64,000 nucleotides of DNA from Mycolicibacterium peregrinum (GTDB taxonomy: Bacteria; Actinomycetota; Actinomycetes; Mycobacteriales; Mycobacteriaceae): the NCBI RefSeq assembly GCF_001665625.1, contig NZ_LZSY01000044.1, positions 31,446 through 95,445 on the forward strand, read 5' to 3'. The notes under the pieces were generated by a model. The model did not search any database and was not told the DNA's origin. It was given only the letters and a program-made list of their open reading frames with translations. Positions 25,255-33,879 of the stretch are shown piece by piece. Each line of letters begins with the position of its first letter. Within the stretch, counting starts at the first letter, position 1. A program made the position numbers and the translations under genes.

Positions 25255-25528
25255 CGGCCGTGGCCAAAGTTGCTGCCACCAACCCGATCAGTTCACCCAG
25301 CAAGGCGATTCGCGTGTTGTCGACGGCGGGCACCCAGGTGGGTGTCCCGTCCTTGACGACGAAAATCCCCAGCGGCCTTGAGCTGGTTCGCCCGCTGTCG
25401 GACCGGTGCCGGACCTTGCTCACCGGTATCACCGTCGCTCCATCGGGCGTCAGGTACGGGTCACCGAACACCCGCGAGGTGGTCGCGGTATCGGTGGAGA
25501 TGCTGTCGAGGGCATCGGGCAGGCGCAT
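25196..25528 (-). CDS. GerW/YtfJ-family small membrane protein
   Basis: A 110-residue protein. The N-terminal part (VFGDPYLTPDGATVIPVSKV and a later SRPLGIFVVKDGTPTWVP) has the strand pattern of the GerW/YtfJ family first known from Bacillus spores; a single hydrophobic helix follows near residues 72-92. In mycobacteria this family is not linked to sporulation; the protein probably sits on the inner membrane with the domain in the cytoplasm. Its position convergent with ccdA matches M. tuberculosis Rv2876. It follows the acidic 70-residue gene by 18 bp, so they share a unit. Function unknown. Confidence 0.78.
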   Translation of the reverse strand: MRLPDALDSISTDTATTSRVFGDPYLTPDGATVIPVSKVRHRSDSGRTSSRPLGIFVVKDGTPTWVPAVDNTRIALLGELIGLVAATLATAAMVRRPPWPDVRGEFSRRL

Positions 25529-25546
25529 GCCGGGGGATCCTTCCTG

Positions 25547-25759
25547 TCAGCGGTCGAAGTCGGACTCGTCGTCCAGTGGTACGGCGATCGCCTGATCGAT
25601 CAGGTCGGCCTCGGTGGCATCGGCATCCGTCGAGATCCGCACCCGGGGCAGTTCCGACAGCGCGTCGTCCTCGTCGTCGACCCCGATCGGTATCAGTTGT
25701 TCCACGACGTCGGCCTCCGGGACGTCGTCGGCGAACTCACCACGCTCAGCGTGTGTCAT
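25547..25759 (-). CDS. Small acidic conserved protein
   Basis: A 70-residue, strongly acidic protein (many Asp and Glu, almost no Lys) with no membrane segment. I do not recognise a domain. It precedes the GerW-type gene by 18 bp in the same direction, which together with its clean high-GC codon pattern makes it a real gene. Such acidic small proteins are conserved at this locus in several mycobacteria as I remember, but no function is known. The two may form a membrane protein plus soluble partner. Confidence 0.65.
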   Translation of the reverse strand: MTHAERGEFADDVPEADVVEQLIPIGVDDEDDALSELPRVRISTDADATEADLIDQAIAVPLDDESDFDR

Positions 25760-25808
25760 GGCCTGACATTACCGCCGCGGGTATCCCGGCACAGCCCGGA
25801 CGGAAGAA

Positions 25809-26231
25809 TCATTGACCGGCAACGGAAGTGAGCGCGGCGCGAATGTCTTCGGGGACCGGCCGCTTGGCCCAGTCGTCGGTCGAGACCACCACATAGACGT
25901 TCCGTCCGCACACCCGGGCGTGCTCGTCGCCCGTGGCGTCGGTGCCCAGCACGGTGAAGCCGATGGTGAAACTGGTGGTGCCGATGCGCTCGCACCCGAC
26001 GGCGATCCGCACCGGCTCCCGCCACCGAACCGGAGCCCGGAAATCGATCTCGGTGTGCACCACCTGCATGTCGATGCCGTTGGCGATCAGCTCGGTGAAG
26101 TTCACGCCGAGGTGGTCGAACAGCCCGGTGCATGCCTCGTCGAACCAGGTGAGGTAGTGGCCGTTGAACACCACACCCTGCTGGTCGATCTCGGCGTAAC
26201 GAGGAACGATTCCGAAGCTGTACTGGGTCAC
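25809..26231 (-). CDS. 4HBT hotdog-fold acyl-CoA thioesterase
   Basis: A 140-residue hotdog protein of the YbgC/4-hydroxybenzoyl-CoA thioesterase type. The signature is R-Y-A-E-I-D-QQGVVFNGHYLTWFDEA, in which the Asp after the first strand is the usual nucleophile/general base, followed by the long central helix (CTGLFDHLG). It hydrolyses short acyl-CoAs in the cytoplasm. The ATG at 26231 gives the typical start. Next gene downstream is 50 bp away; it is divergent from the threonine dehydratase (38-bp spacer). Confidence 0.85.
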   Translation of the reverse strand: MTQYSFGIVPRYAEIDQQGVVFNGHYLTWFDEACTGLFDHLGVNFTELIANGIDMQVVHTEIDFRAPVRWREPVRIAVGCERIGTTSFTIGFTVLGTDATGDEHARVCGRNVYVVVSTDDWAKRPVPEDIRAALTSVAGQ

Positions 26232-26269
26232 GTCAGCACCGTAACCGACCGTCGGGAGACACTTGCCCG

Positions 26270-27223
26270 GTGAACCTGGTGACCCTCGACGACATCGACG
26301 CCGCCGCCCGGCGGATAGCCCCCGACATCGTGCGGACCCCGCTGCTGGCGGCCGGGTGGTCAGATGCTGACCGTCCGTTGTGGCTGAAGCCGGAGAATCT
26401 GCAACCGATCGGCGCCTTCAAGATCCGCGGCGCGTTCAACGCGCTGGGCCGGCTCGCTCCCGAGGTCCGGGCAGCCGGAGTGGTGGCCTACTCCAGCGGC
26501 AATCACGCCCAAGCTGTGGCGTATGCGGCTGCGGCGTTCGGTGTCACCGCCCACATCGTCATGCCCGAGGAGACCCCGGCCGTGAAGGTGGAGGCCACCC
26601 GGGGCCACGGGGCGCAGGTCGTGTTGTGCGGGGCGGGGGAGCGTGAATCGGTCGCTGCCGAACTGGTCGAGCGCACCGGCGGTGTTCTGGTGCCGCCGTT
26701 CGACCATCCCGACGTGATCGCGGGACAGGGCACCATCGGGCTGGAGATCGCGCAGGATCTGCCCGAGGTCGCGACAGTCCTGATCCCGATCAGTGGCGGT
26801 GGTCTGGCCTCCGGGGTGGGCACCGCGATCCGCGCGTTGTGCCCGCGGGCCAAGATATTCGGTGTGGAGCCCGAACTCGCCGCGGACGCCGCGGAGAGTC
26901 TGGCCGCCGGCCACCTGGTGGAATGGCCTGTAGCGCAGCGTAACCGGACCATCGCCGACGGCTTGCGTGCGACGCCGTCGGAGCTCACCTTCGCTCACCT
27001 GCAACGGGTACTCGACGGTGTGATCACGGTGAGCGAGGACGAGATCCGTTCGGCAGTACGGGAACTGGCGCGTGAAGCACATCTGGTGGCCGAACCCAGC
27101 GGTGCCGTGGCACTGGCCGGATATCGCACGGCGGCCACGCCGCCGGGGCCCACGGTCGCGATCGTCTCCGGTGGAAACATCGCGCTACCGTTGCTGGCCG
27201 AGATCCTCTCGGACAGTCAGTGA
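26270..27223 (+). CDS. PLP-dependent threonine/serine dehydratase
   Basis: A 317-residue fold-type II PLP enzyme. The Schiff-base lysine is K50 in QPIGAFKIRGAF, the substrate carboxylate loop is SSGNHAQ (74-80), and the phosphate-binding glycine loop is PISGGGLASG. It deaminates L-threonine or L-serine to a 2-oxo acid, or may act as serine/aspartate racemase; there is no regulatory ACT domain, so it is the catabolic, unregulated type and not IlvA. The start is a GTG at 26270. The 3' end overlaps the convergent POT transporter gene by 7 bp. Confidence 0.88.
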   Translation: MNLVTLDDIDAAARRIAPDIVRTPLLAAGWSDADRPLWLKPENLQPIGAFKIRGAFNALGRLAPEVRAAGVVAYSSGNHAQAVAYAAAAFGVTAHIVMPEETPAVKVEATRGHGAQVVLCGAGERESVAAELVERTGGVLVPPFDHPDVIAGQGTIGLEIAQDLPEVATVLIPISGGGLASGVGTAIRALCPRAKIFGVEPELAADAAESLAAGHLVEWPVAQRNRTIADGLRATPSELTFAHLQRVLDGVITVSEDEIRSAVRELAREAHLVAEPSGAVALAGYRTAATPPGPTVAIVSGGNIALPLLAEILSDSQ

Positions 27224-28674
27224 ACACCTTCCATCAACCTGCTGATCCGCGGTGACACCAGCAGCACCACGACACCCGTGAGGATCGCCACCACCCCGAG
27301 CGTGCCGAAGTAGGCGAATTCGCGGGCCGGGTCGTAATGCTGGGCCAGCACCCCCGACATCGCCGTGCCGAGCCCTACCGAGAAGAAGAACAGCGCCATC
27401 ATCTGGGCCCGGAACGCCTCTGGGGCAAGCTTTGTCGTGACCGACAGGCCGATCGGCGACACCAGCAGCTCGGACACCGCGAACACCACCATGATGCCTG
27501 CGACCAGTAGCGCGGGCACCACCTTGCCCTGGTGCGGCGCTGTCGGCAGAAACAGCAGGAATGCGGCGCCCATCCCGATCACCCCGTAGCCGAACTTGCG
27601 CGGTGTGGTCGGCGCCCGGTTGCCCAGCCGGGTCCACAGGACCGCGAACAGGGGCGAGAGCAGGATGATCCAGACGGGCTCGATCGACCCGATCCAGTTC
27701 GACGGCGCGGTCCAGCCGAAGAGAGACCAGTTGACCCGCTCGTCTGAGTAGACGGCCAACACCGTGAACGTCTGCTGGAACAGCGACCAGAACACCGCAT
27801 TGGCGATGAACAGCGGGATGAAGGCCCGGACCCGGATCCGTTCGGTGTCTGACACTTTGGCGCTGGTCAGCATGACCGCGAAATACAGCACCGAGGCCAC
27901 GGCGATCACCGCGGTGGTGATCTGCGACAGGTTCGCGAGTTTGACCAGGTGTGCCGAGAACAGCACGCCCACGGCCACAGCCGACGCCGCCACGACGGCG
28001 AGCACCTTTCGGATGGACCGCGCCGGCAACGGGTTCGCCACGACACGTCCGTGGCTTCCGAGATTGCGCCGGAACATCACGTACTGCGCCAGCCCCAGCG
28101 CCATACCGACCGCCGCGGCGCCGAAGCCGTAGTGGAAGCCGACGTGTGTCTGTAGCAATCCCGTGGCCAGCGGTCCGACGAAGGCGCCAAGATTGACGCC
28201 GAGGTAGAACAGCGTGAAGCCGCCGTCGGCGCGCGGGTCGTTCAAGGCGTAGAGCGTGCCCAACAGCGAGGATGCGTTGGCCTTGAGTGCGCCGGACCCG
28301 AGCGCGACGAGCACCAGGCCGACACCGACGCCGGCCAGATCCGGAATGACCGCGAGAGCGATATGGCCGGCCATGACGACCACTCCGCCGTAGAACACGG
28401 TGCGCTCCATGCCCAGGACGCGATCGGCGACCCAGCCACCCAGCACGGTGGACAGATAGACCAGACCGCCGTAGGCGCCGACGATCCCGGTGGCGGTGGT
28501 CTTGGGCAACCCGAGCCCGCCGTCGGCGGCCACGTAGTACAGGTAGTAGCCGAGGATGGTGAGCATCCCGTAGAAGGAGAAACGCTCCCACATTTCCACC
28601 CCGGACAGGTTGGCCAGTCCCAGCGGATGGCCGAAGAACGTCCGGTGTCGCGGAGAATTCTGGACTTCCTGCAT
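27217..28674 (-). CDS. POT-family proton:oligopeptide transporter
   Basis: A 485-residue MFS-fold transporter with about 14 helices. The POT/PTR2 signature ExxER is seen as E27-M-W-E30-R31 FSFYG in the first helix, and the second family motif is GGFTLFYLGVNLGAFVGPL. It should import di- and tripeptides with protons through the cytoplasmic membrane. The ATG at 28674 begins MQEVQNSPRH; a second start upstream in the same frame does not exist. A lone gene with no peptidase nearby. Specificity is unknown. Confidence 0.88.
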   Translation of the reverse strand: MQEVQNSPRHRTFFGHPLGLANLSGVEMWERFSFYGMLTILGYYLYYVAADGGLGLPKTTATGIVGAYGGLVYLSTVLGGWVADRVLGMERTVFYGGVVVMAGHIALAVIPDLAGVGVGLVLVALGSGALKANASSLLGTLYALNDPRADGGFTLFYLGVNLGAFVGPLATGLLQTHVGFHYGFGAAAVGMALGLAQYVMFRRNLGSHGRVVANPLPARSIRKVLAVVAASAVAVGVLFSAHLVKLANLSQITTAVIAVASVLYFAVMLTSAKVSDTERIRVRAFIPLFIANAVFWSLFQQTFTVLAVYSDERVNWSLFGWTAPSNWIGSIEPVWIILLSPLFAVLWTRLGNRAPTTPRKFGYGVIGMGAAFLLFLPTAPHQGKVVPALLVAGIMVVFAVSELLVSPIGLSVTTKLAPEAFRAQMMALFFFSVGLGTAMSGVLAQHYDPAREFAYFGTLGVVAILTGVVVLLVSPRISRLMEGVH

Positions 28675-28885
28675 GCGTCACCACCTTGCCATGCCGACGG
28701 ACCGGTCGACCGAAATTGACGGGCCGGACGGCAAACTATGACTGCGTTGTGTACTGGCGATTCTGCGGCACAGCACATTTCGTCGCACGTGGTGAAAGGT
28801 CGCCGGTGGTGCAGGAGATGGGAATGAAGCTGCCACCGGGTAATGTCACCGTGAAACGTTTGGACGACGGCCACACTTTTCGGGG

Positions 28886-30304
28886 GTGCATGTGGACGCG
28901 GTGCTCGGTGTGTCGTTGACACCGTCCACCGTCGGTCTGGTCCTGGTCGAGGGCTGCGAGGCCGACGGAGCGACCGTCGACCACGAGGCGCTCGACATTC
29001 GCGGCCTTGCACCCGCGCGTACCGATGACATCTGCGCCGACGTCGTGAAGGCGGTTCGGCGTGTCGAAAGGGTTGCCGCAGAACGTGGTTTGCGGCTGGC
29101 AGCCATCGGCGTCACGTGGAGTTCGGGGGCGGCCGCCGAGGCCGCGGTGCTGCTGAAGAAGTTCACGGACGCTGGATTCGCCGATGTGATCCCGGTCCGG
29201 TTGCCGCACGCGACGGACGCGTTGGCTCGGCGCGTTGCCGGCATCGTCGGATTCGACACGACCGGCGTATGTGTGCTGGAACCCGATGTCGTACAGGCGA
29301 TGACCGTGAGCGGCGACAGTCCGGTGCAGACCACGGTCAGCCGTGGCATCGAGACCGTGGCCGGCCTGACAACCTGGCTGTCAGACATGTTCGATGCGGC
29401 GGATCCGCGCCCTGATGCGCTGGTCGTCGTGGGGTCCGCCGTCGACCTGGACTCGGTTCTGCCGAAACTGGAGCAGGCACTGGCTGTGCCGGTGTTCACA
29501 CCTGCCGAACCGGGGTTGCCGTTGGCCAGGGGAGCCGCGTTGGCTGCGGTACGCAGGAGCCGATGGGCATCCGACGACAGCGCGGCCAAGGCCGGATGGC
29601 GCTGGCCCCCAAAGCAATTGACGCCCCTGGCGATATTGGTCGGTGGAGTGCTGGCCTTCGCGGTGTCGCTCTCCCTGGCGATCGGCCAGCAGCTGTTGCC
29701 CGGTTCGGAGCCGACACCCCACAAGAGCACGCGTCCGGTGGTGAGCACATCGGGGGATTCGGCCTCCGTGCAGCAGACCTCGGCGGTCACGTCTCCGGTG
29801 CCCCCGGCCTCGCCCCTCGAAGCCCCGCCGGTGCTCGAACCGGTGGTAGAGGACGCCCCGCCAGAGCACGTCGTCGATCAATCCACCACGGCGCCACCCG
29901 AGAACGCCGGCGAGCTGATGGCGCCTCCTGCGCCCGAGCTGGAGGCGATGCCGCCGGAGCAGGCGCCACCGTTGCCCGAACAAGTCCCGGCTGCGCCACC
30001 GCCGGAGCCGGGCCAACAGCCCGTGCCCGAGAGCCAGGTGCCGCCGCCACCGTCCTCGACATCGGAGGTGGCACCGCCCCCACCGCCGGCCCCCGAGGTG
30101 GCGCCCTCAGCGCCACCGGCGCCGCCAGAGGCGGCACCGGTGCAACAGACGGCAGCGCAGGCTCCGGTGACCGAACCGGTACCGCCCGCGGCCGAACCGG
30201 TACCGCCCGCGGCCGGCTCGGCCGCGACAGAAGTGGCGCCACCGGCACCTGAGCAGCTGCCGGCCCCGGCCGAGCCTCCGGTGCCGGTTCCCCCCGCGCC
30301 CTGA
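28886..30304 (+). CDS. DUF7159-type membrane protein with Pro-rich tail
   Basis: A protein of about 472 residues in three parts. Residues 1-235 form a soluble N-terminal domain beginning DAVLGVSLTPSTVGLVLVEG, whose alternating strands look like an actin/Hsp70 (ASKHA)-type half-fold, as in DUF7159 proteins. A single hydrophobic helix follows (about 247-268). The rest, about 200 residues, is a disordered Pro/Ala/Glu/Val-rich tail that should lie outside the membrane and may cross the cell wall. GTG at 28886 or 28892 is the start. It is followed by the L,D-transpeptidase in the same direction, suggesting an envelope role. No function is known. Confidence 0.75.
   Translation: MHVDAVLGVSLTPSTVGLVLVEGCEADGATVDHEALDIRGLAPARTDDICADVVKAVRRVERVAAERGLRLAAIGVTWSSGAAAEAAVLLKKFTDAGFADVIPVRLPHATDALARRVAGIVGFDTTGVCVLEPDVVQAMTVSGDSPVQTTVSRGIETVAGLTTWLSDMFDAADPRPDALVVVGSAVDLDSVLPKLEQALAVPVFTPAEPGLPLARGAALAAVRRSRWASDDSAAKAGWRWPPKQLTPLAILVGGVLAFAVSLSLAIGQQLLPGSEPTPHKSTRPVVSTSGDSASVQQTSAVTSPVPPASPLEAPPVLEPVVEDAPPEHVVDQSTTAPPENAGELMAPPAPELEAMPPEQAPPLPEQVPAAPPPEPGQQPVPESQVPPPPSSTSEVAPPPPPAPEVAPSAPPAPPEAAPVQQTAAQAPVTEPVPPAAEPVPPAAGSAATEVAPPAPEQLPAPAEPPVPVPPAP
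30173..30214 (+). repeat. 21-bp tandem duplication in the Pro-rich tail
   Basis: Two identical 21-base units (30173-30193 and 30194-30214), each GAACCGGTACCGCCCGCGGCC, encode the peptide repeat EPVPPAA twice. They lie in the disordered tail of the DUF7159-type protein. Identity at the DNA level suggests recent slippage and a site likely to vary in length between strains. Confidence 0.9.
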
Positions 30305-30480
30305 GCGCTGTGACGTTGCTGAGACTCATGCCGGGGCGCCGATGGGCGCGGTGAAACATTCTGAGTTGCCCGGCCGATGAGTTCACCATGGGCAACCCAC
30401 TGCGCCACCGCCGACCTCGAATTGCCGTCGCCACGCTGCGCCTAAAAGGTGCACCATCGGCGCTCACCTACACTGGTGGA

Positions 30481-31260
30481 ATGCTGACCGCCCCATCGTC
30501 GTCATTCGGAACCGTTCGAGCGTCGGTACTGAAAGTGTTTGCGGCGATCGGTGTCGCCACCTTGGCCGCTGCGAGCACGGTGAATGTGGCATCTGCTGCG
30601 GTGAGCACGCCCGCACCCGGTGTGAAGATCGAGCCCGCCTCCGGATCGGTGGTCGGCGTCGCCATGCCGCTGACAGTGACGTTCGCCGATCCGGTGACCG
30701 ATCGCGATGCGGCACAGAGCAGCCTGAAGATCAGCTCTCCCGAGACCCCCACTGGCACCTTCACCTGGCTGAGTGACGATGTCATGCAGTGGAAACCGGA
30801 TCAGCTGTGGCCGGCTCATTCGAAGATCTCGGTCACTGCCGGCGGCGCGAAGACGAGTTTCGAGACGGGGGCCCAGGTACTCGGTGTCGCCGACATCGAT
30901 GCGCACACCTTCACGGTCAGCATCGATGGCACGGTGGCCCGCACCATGCCTGCGTCGATGGGCAAGCCCAAGCACCCGACCCCGATCGGGACCTTCACCG
31001 CGCTGGCCAAAGAGCCTGTCGTGGTGATGGATTCGCGCACGATCGGTATTCCGCTGAGCGACCCGGAGGGGTACAAGCTCACCGTCTACGACGCTGTTCG
31101 CGTGACTTGGGGCGGTGTCTACGTGCACGGGGCGCCCTGGTCGGTGGGATCTCAGGGCTACGCCAACGTCAGCCACGGTTGCATCAACTTGAGCCCCGAC
31201 AACGCCGACTGGTACTTCAACACGGTGCACCTGGGCGACCCTATTGTCGTGCAGGCATAG
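30481..31260 (+). CDS. L,D-transpeptidase, LdtMt1-like
   Basis: A 259-residue exported enzyme that makes 3-3 peptidoglycan crosslinks. A signal peptide ends near ASAA (about 40). One bacterial Ig-like domain (about 45-128) precedes the YkuD catalytic domain (138-257). The active-site motif is S-H-G-C-I-N-L with H232 and nucleophile C234, and MPASMGKPKHPTPIGTF is the conserved strand-loop before it. The sequence is close to M. tuberculosis LdtMt1 and has one Ig domain where LdtMt2 has two. Target of carbapenems. The ATG at 30481 gives the signal peptide; the frame is open earlier but without protein character. Its end overlaps the convergent fatty-acid hydroxylase by 20 bp. Confidence 0.9.
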   Translation: MLTAPSSSFGTVRASVLKVFAAIGVATLAAASTVNVASAAVSTPAPGVKIEPASGSVVGVAMPLTVTFADPVTDRDAAQSSLKISSPETPTGTFTWLSDDVMQWKPDQLWPAHSKISVTAGGAKTSFETGAQVLGVADIDAHTFTVSIDGTVARTMPASMGKPKHPTPIGTFTALAKEPVVVMDSRTIGIPLSDPEGYKLTVYDAVRVTWGGVYVHGAPWSVGSQGYANVSHGCINLSPDNADWYFNTVHLGDPIVVQA

Positions 31261-31897
31261 CCGCGTGCAGGTTCTTCGAGGTCGGTGAGGTGGATACCGT
31301 CGCCAGGTCGGGGTAGGTCCCCAGGACCCGGTCCGCGGTCCCGGCGGTGGTGACCGTGAACCAGTAGTGCTCGTTCTTGTAGTGGTGCTGGCGATGGTTG
31401 CGCCAAACCGCACGGTAGGCGCGGCTTTTCGGCTTGTAGTCACTGTGGATCAGGTAGTGACACCACTCGTAGGCCAGGCCGAGAACGGTCAGCAGGGACA
31501 GAAACGTCAGCCCCAGGCCGAGTCGTGGGAACACCAGGAGGGCTACGGCGACTGCGACGGGCAGAATCCACAGCAGTGCGCGCCACGGGATGAAGATCAA
31601 CGGGATGTCACGTGGATCGACGTGGTGCAGCCGGTGGTCGCGAGCCAACAGCGAATCCAGTGTGATCGGGCCCAATCGCCTTGGGCGCCAGTGCAGTACG
31701 AAGACGTGGACGATCCATTCGAAGAACGGGAACGTCACCAGCATCACCGCGGGTACGAGCGCGTCGGTGGGTTGCCAGTCTCCGACGGCACACCGCGCGG
31801 CGACGCTGACGATCAGCGCGGTGCCGATCATCCAGGGGGAGGGGTGCTTGACGAACTCCCGTGCTGCGTCGGCCAACGTGAAAGCATTGCGCGTCAT
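31241..31897 (-). CDS. Fatty-acid hydroxylase/sterol desaturase family membrane enzyme
   Basis: A 218-residue membrane protein with the eight-histidine di-iron pattern of the family: H64 and H69 (WIVHVFVLH), H88, H91 and H92 (DHRLHH), H147 and H151 (EWCHYLIH), H168, H171, H172 and H177 ([14 protein letters not shown]). About four helices hold the site at the cytoplasmic face. It should hydroxylate or desaturate a fatty acyl chain, carotenoid or sterol with O2. Its ATG overlaps the GntR stop by 4 bp, so it is coupled to and probably controlled by that regulator. Substrate unknown. Confidence 0.85.
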   Translation of the reverse strand: MTRNAFTLADAAREFVKHPSPWMIGTALIVSVAARCAVGDWQPTDALVPAVMLVTFPFFEWIVHVFVLHWRPRRLGPITLDSLLARDHRLHHVDPRDIPLIFIPWRALLWILPVAVAVALLVFPRLGLGLTFLSLLTVLGLAYEWCHYLIHSDYKPKSRAYRAVWRNHRQHHYKNEHYWFTVTTAGTADRVLGTYPDLATVSTSPTSKNLHAAMPARQ

Positions 31898-32616
31898 CGG
31901 GTTTCCTCCAATGCCTCGAGTGCGCCCATGAGCGCGTTGGTGGCAGGCTCCAGCAGGTCCTGAGCCGCGAGCCGGGCTGCGGCGGGGTCACCCGCTTCGA
32001 TGGCCTCGACGATGCGGCGATACGCCTCGGGACGGCCGACCTCCGCGGCCATCATTGTGGCCAGCGCCGGCAGCGCGGGCTCGTAGGTCTGCCGAAGGGT
32101 GTTGTACATCAAGCGGAATGCGATCGAATCCGCACCGTCGACGATCAGATCCCAGAAGGCGAGTGCCTGACGTTGTTGCTCGACCGGGTCCGGTTCGGCC
32201 GCCAGGGCATCGACCGTGCGGCCGAGTTGCGCGATCACCTCGGACGGTGCCCGCTCGGCGGCCAACTCGGCCACCTTGGGTCCGTTGTGCAGCCGGGTTT
32301 CGAGGATGCTGCGAACCACGCCGACGTCGAGTTCGCCTGCGCGCAAGAGGAGCCGGGGCAACAGATCGAGGCCCGCGTGCTTGCGGAAATCCCGCACCGT
32401 GGTCGAGTCGCCCTGCCGAACCTCGACCAGGCCCGCCTCGGTGAGCCGCTTGATCGCCTCGCGCACAGCCGGGCGGGACACGCCCAGCACCTCGGCGAGG
32501 CGGCGTTCACTGGGCAGGGGCTCGCCGGGCTGCACCTGCCCGCTGAGTACCTCCGCGACGATCTGCTCGAACACGTCCTCGGGTACGGAGCGACGGTTCA
32601 CCGGTTGTAGGGCCAT
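31894..32616 (-). CDS. GntR/FadR-family transcriptional regulator
   Basis: A 240-residue regulator. The N-terminal winged helix is in [45 protein letters not shown] (quoted parts: [20 protein letters not shown]), and the C-terminal part is an all-helical FCD/FadR-type ligand domain. It likely responds to an organic acid or acyl-CoA. The ATG at 32616 is used; another ATG 9 bp upstream is possible. A perfect FadR-type palindrome lies 37 bp upstream, so it should repress its own unit, which contains the fatty-acid hydroxylase. In mycobacteria similar FadR regulators sense long-chain fatty acids. Confidence 0.87.
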   Translation of the reverse strand: MALQPVNRRSVPEDVFEQIVAEVLSGQVQPGEPLPSERRLAEVLGVSRPAVREAIKRLTEAGLVEVRQGDSTTVRDFRKHAGLDLLPRLLLRAGELDVGVVRSILETRLHNGPKVAELAAERAPSEVIAQLGRTVDALAAEPDPVEQQRQALAFWDLIVDGADSIAFRLMYNTLRQTYEPALPALATMMAAEVGRPEAYRRIVEAIEAGDPAAARLAAQDLLEPATNALMGALEALEETR

Positions 32617-32652
32617 ACGACCCACCTTGCCCGGCCTGGGGGTCAGAGGTCA

Positions 32653-32667
32653 AGTGGTCAGACCACT
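32653..32667. promoter_or_regulatory. GntR/FadR-type operator
   Basis: AGTGGTCAGACCACT is a perfect 15-bp palindrome and contains TGGTCAGACCA, an exact match to the FadR-subfamily consensus TnGTnnnACnA. It lies between the XRE gene stop and the GntR gene start (37 bp before it), where it would control the GntR-hydroxylase unit. Confidence 0.75.
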
Positions 32668-32672
32668 AATTT

Positions 32673-33449
32673 TCACCGTAGCGCGGCCGCGGTCTCGGCG
32701 TCGGCCGGCAGAAACGCCTCGATGCTCAGTTCCGCGGCGGTCAGGTCCAGGGCCGTCCCGAAGGTGGTGACCGTGCTCAGGAAGGTCAGTACGGTGCCGT
32801 CGGGCGCGGTCAGTTCCAGTGGGACGACCACTCCGCCGAGATCTCGCACCGGTTCCATCCCGCCCGGGTAGGACTCGATCTCGGCAAGAAGGGCGGCCAG
32901 CTCGGCTGATCCGCTCACGGTGACCTCCCGGCGTAGCCGGCTGATCAGGTGGTGGCGCCACTCGGCCAGGTTCCGGATGCGCGGCGCCATGCCCTCGGGG
33001 TGCAGGGTGATCCGCAGCGCGTTGGGCCGGGCCAGCAGATGCGGTGCGACACCGTCCAGCATGACTGCGGTACCGGCGTTGGCCTGCAACAGATTCCAGG
33101 TGCGATCGACGACCACGCAGGGAAACGGGTTGTAGGCGTCCAACACTCGGGCCACACCGTCGCGCACACCCGTCATCTCGGGGTCCTCCAGAGTCCGCTC
33201 GGCGTAGACCGGTGCCAGCCCCGCAGCGAGGAGCAGCTGGTTCTGATCCCGCAGCGGCACCTCCAGTGCCTCGGCGAGCCGCAGCACCATGGCCCGGCTC
33301 GGTACCGACCGCCCGGTTTCGATGAAGCTGAGGTGACGCGCCGAAACGTCGGCCTCGATGGCCAGGTCCAGCTGACTGATGCGGCGGCGTAATCGCCAGT
33401 CGCGCATCAGCGATCCGATAGGTGTCTGGGTTGCCGCAGTCGTCACCAT
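32673..33449 (-). CDS. XRE-type regulator with MmyB-like ligand domain
   Basis: A 258-residue regulator. The HTH is at about 15-70 (DWRLRRRISQLDLAIEADVS then RHLSFIETGRSVPS), and the C-terminal domain begins FPCVVVDRTWNLLQANAG, the MmyB-like fold that often binds a fatty-acid-like ligand. It probably controls the divergent small membrane gene (start 33556, 107 bp away). The ATG at 33449 gives the family start; the frame is open upstream but crosses into that intergenic region. Ligand unknown; located upstream of the GntR operator, so both regulators sit side by side. Confidence 0.82.
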   Translation of the reverse strand: MVTTAATQTPIGSLMRDWRLRRRISQLDLAIEADVSARHLSFIETGRSVPSRAMVLRLAEALEVPLRDQNQLLLAAGLAPVYAERTLEDPEMTGVRDGVARVLDAYNPFPCVVVDRTWNLLQANAGTAVMLDGVAPHLLARPNALRITLHPEGMAPRIRNLAEWRHHLISRLRREVTVSGSAELAALLAEIESYPGGMEPVRDLGGVVVPLELTAPDGTVLTFLSTVTTFGTALDLTAAELSIEAFLPADAETAAALR

Positions 33450-33555
33450 CCGAGTCTCACTCACACGCCGGGAGATAACCACTACCTGCGGGGTAATTGC
33501 GGTACTTACCCGGCCCGGGCCACTGTGGTCTCCAGACCCCACGAAGGAGGCGGCA

Positions 33556-33879
33556 GTGAGCGACAAACCTCTGTCCGACCAACCGATTCCACGCTGGCTG
33601 CACTTCGTCATGGCGGCCGACCGGGCCGGGTCGGCCGCCTACGTCGGCACCGGATTCTTCTTCGCGCCGGTGCTCGCGGTGGTATCGCCGTGGCCCGCCC
33701 TGACAACCGTGCTCTGGATCGCGATCGCACTCGCCGGCCTGTGGCTCGGGCTTCTCGGCATCGCGATGGCAACCGGTCTGGCGATCGTGCTGCGGTCGAA
33801 TACCGAAATCCCGGAGGACTATTGGCGATCCGTCATCGACTACCCGACTGGCCGCGGTAGTCCACCTGCCAATGTTTGA
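33556..33879 (+). CDS. Small membrane protein, unknown function
   Basis: A 107-residue protein with two hydrophobic helices (about 30-48 and 49-75) and a soluble C-terminal tail (SNTEIPEDYWRSVIDYPTG). I do not recognise a domain. The start is GTG at 33556 with a strong AAGGAGG site (33544-33550) and correct spacing. It diverges from the XRE regulator and is likely its target. Its 3' end overlaps the convergent CYP125 gene by 47 bp, unusual but the codon pattern of both frames is sound. Confidence 0.72.
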   Translation: MSDKPLSDQPIPRWLHFVMAADRAGSAAYVGTGFFFAPVLAVVSPWPALTTVLWIAIALAGLWLGLLGIAMATGLAIVLRSNTEIPEDYWRSVIDYPTGRGSPPANV

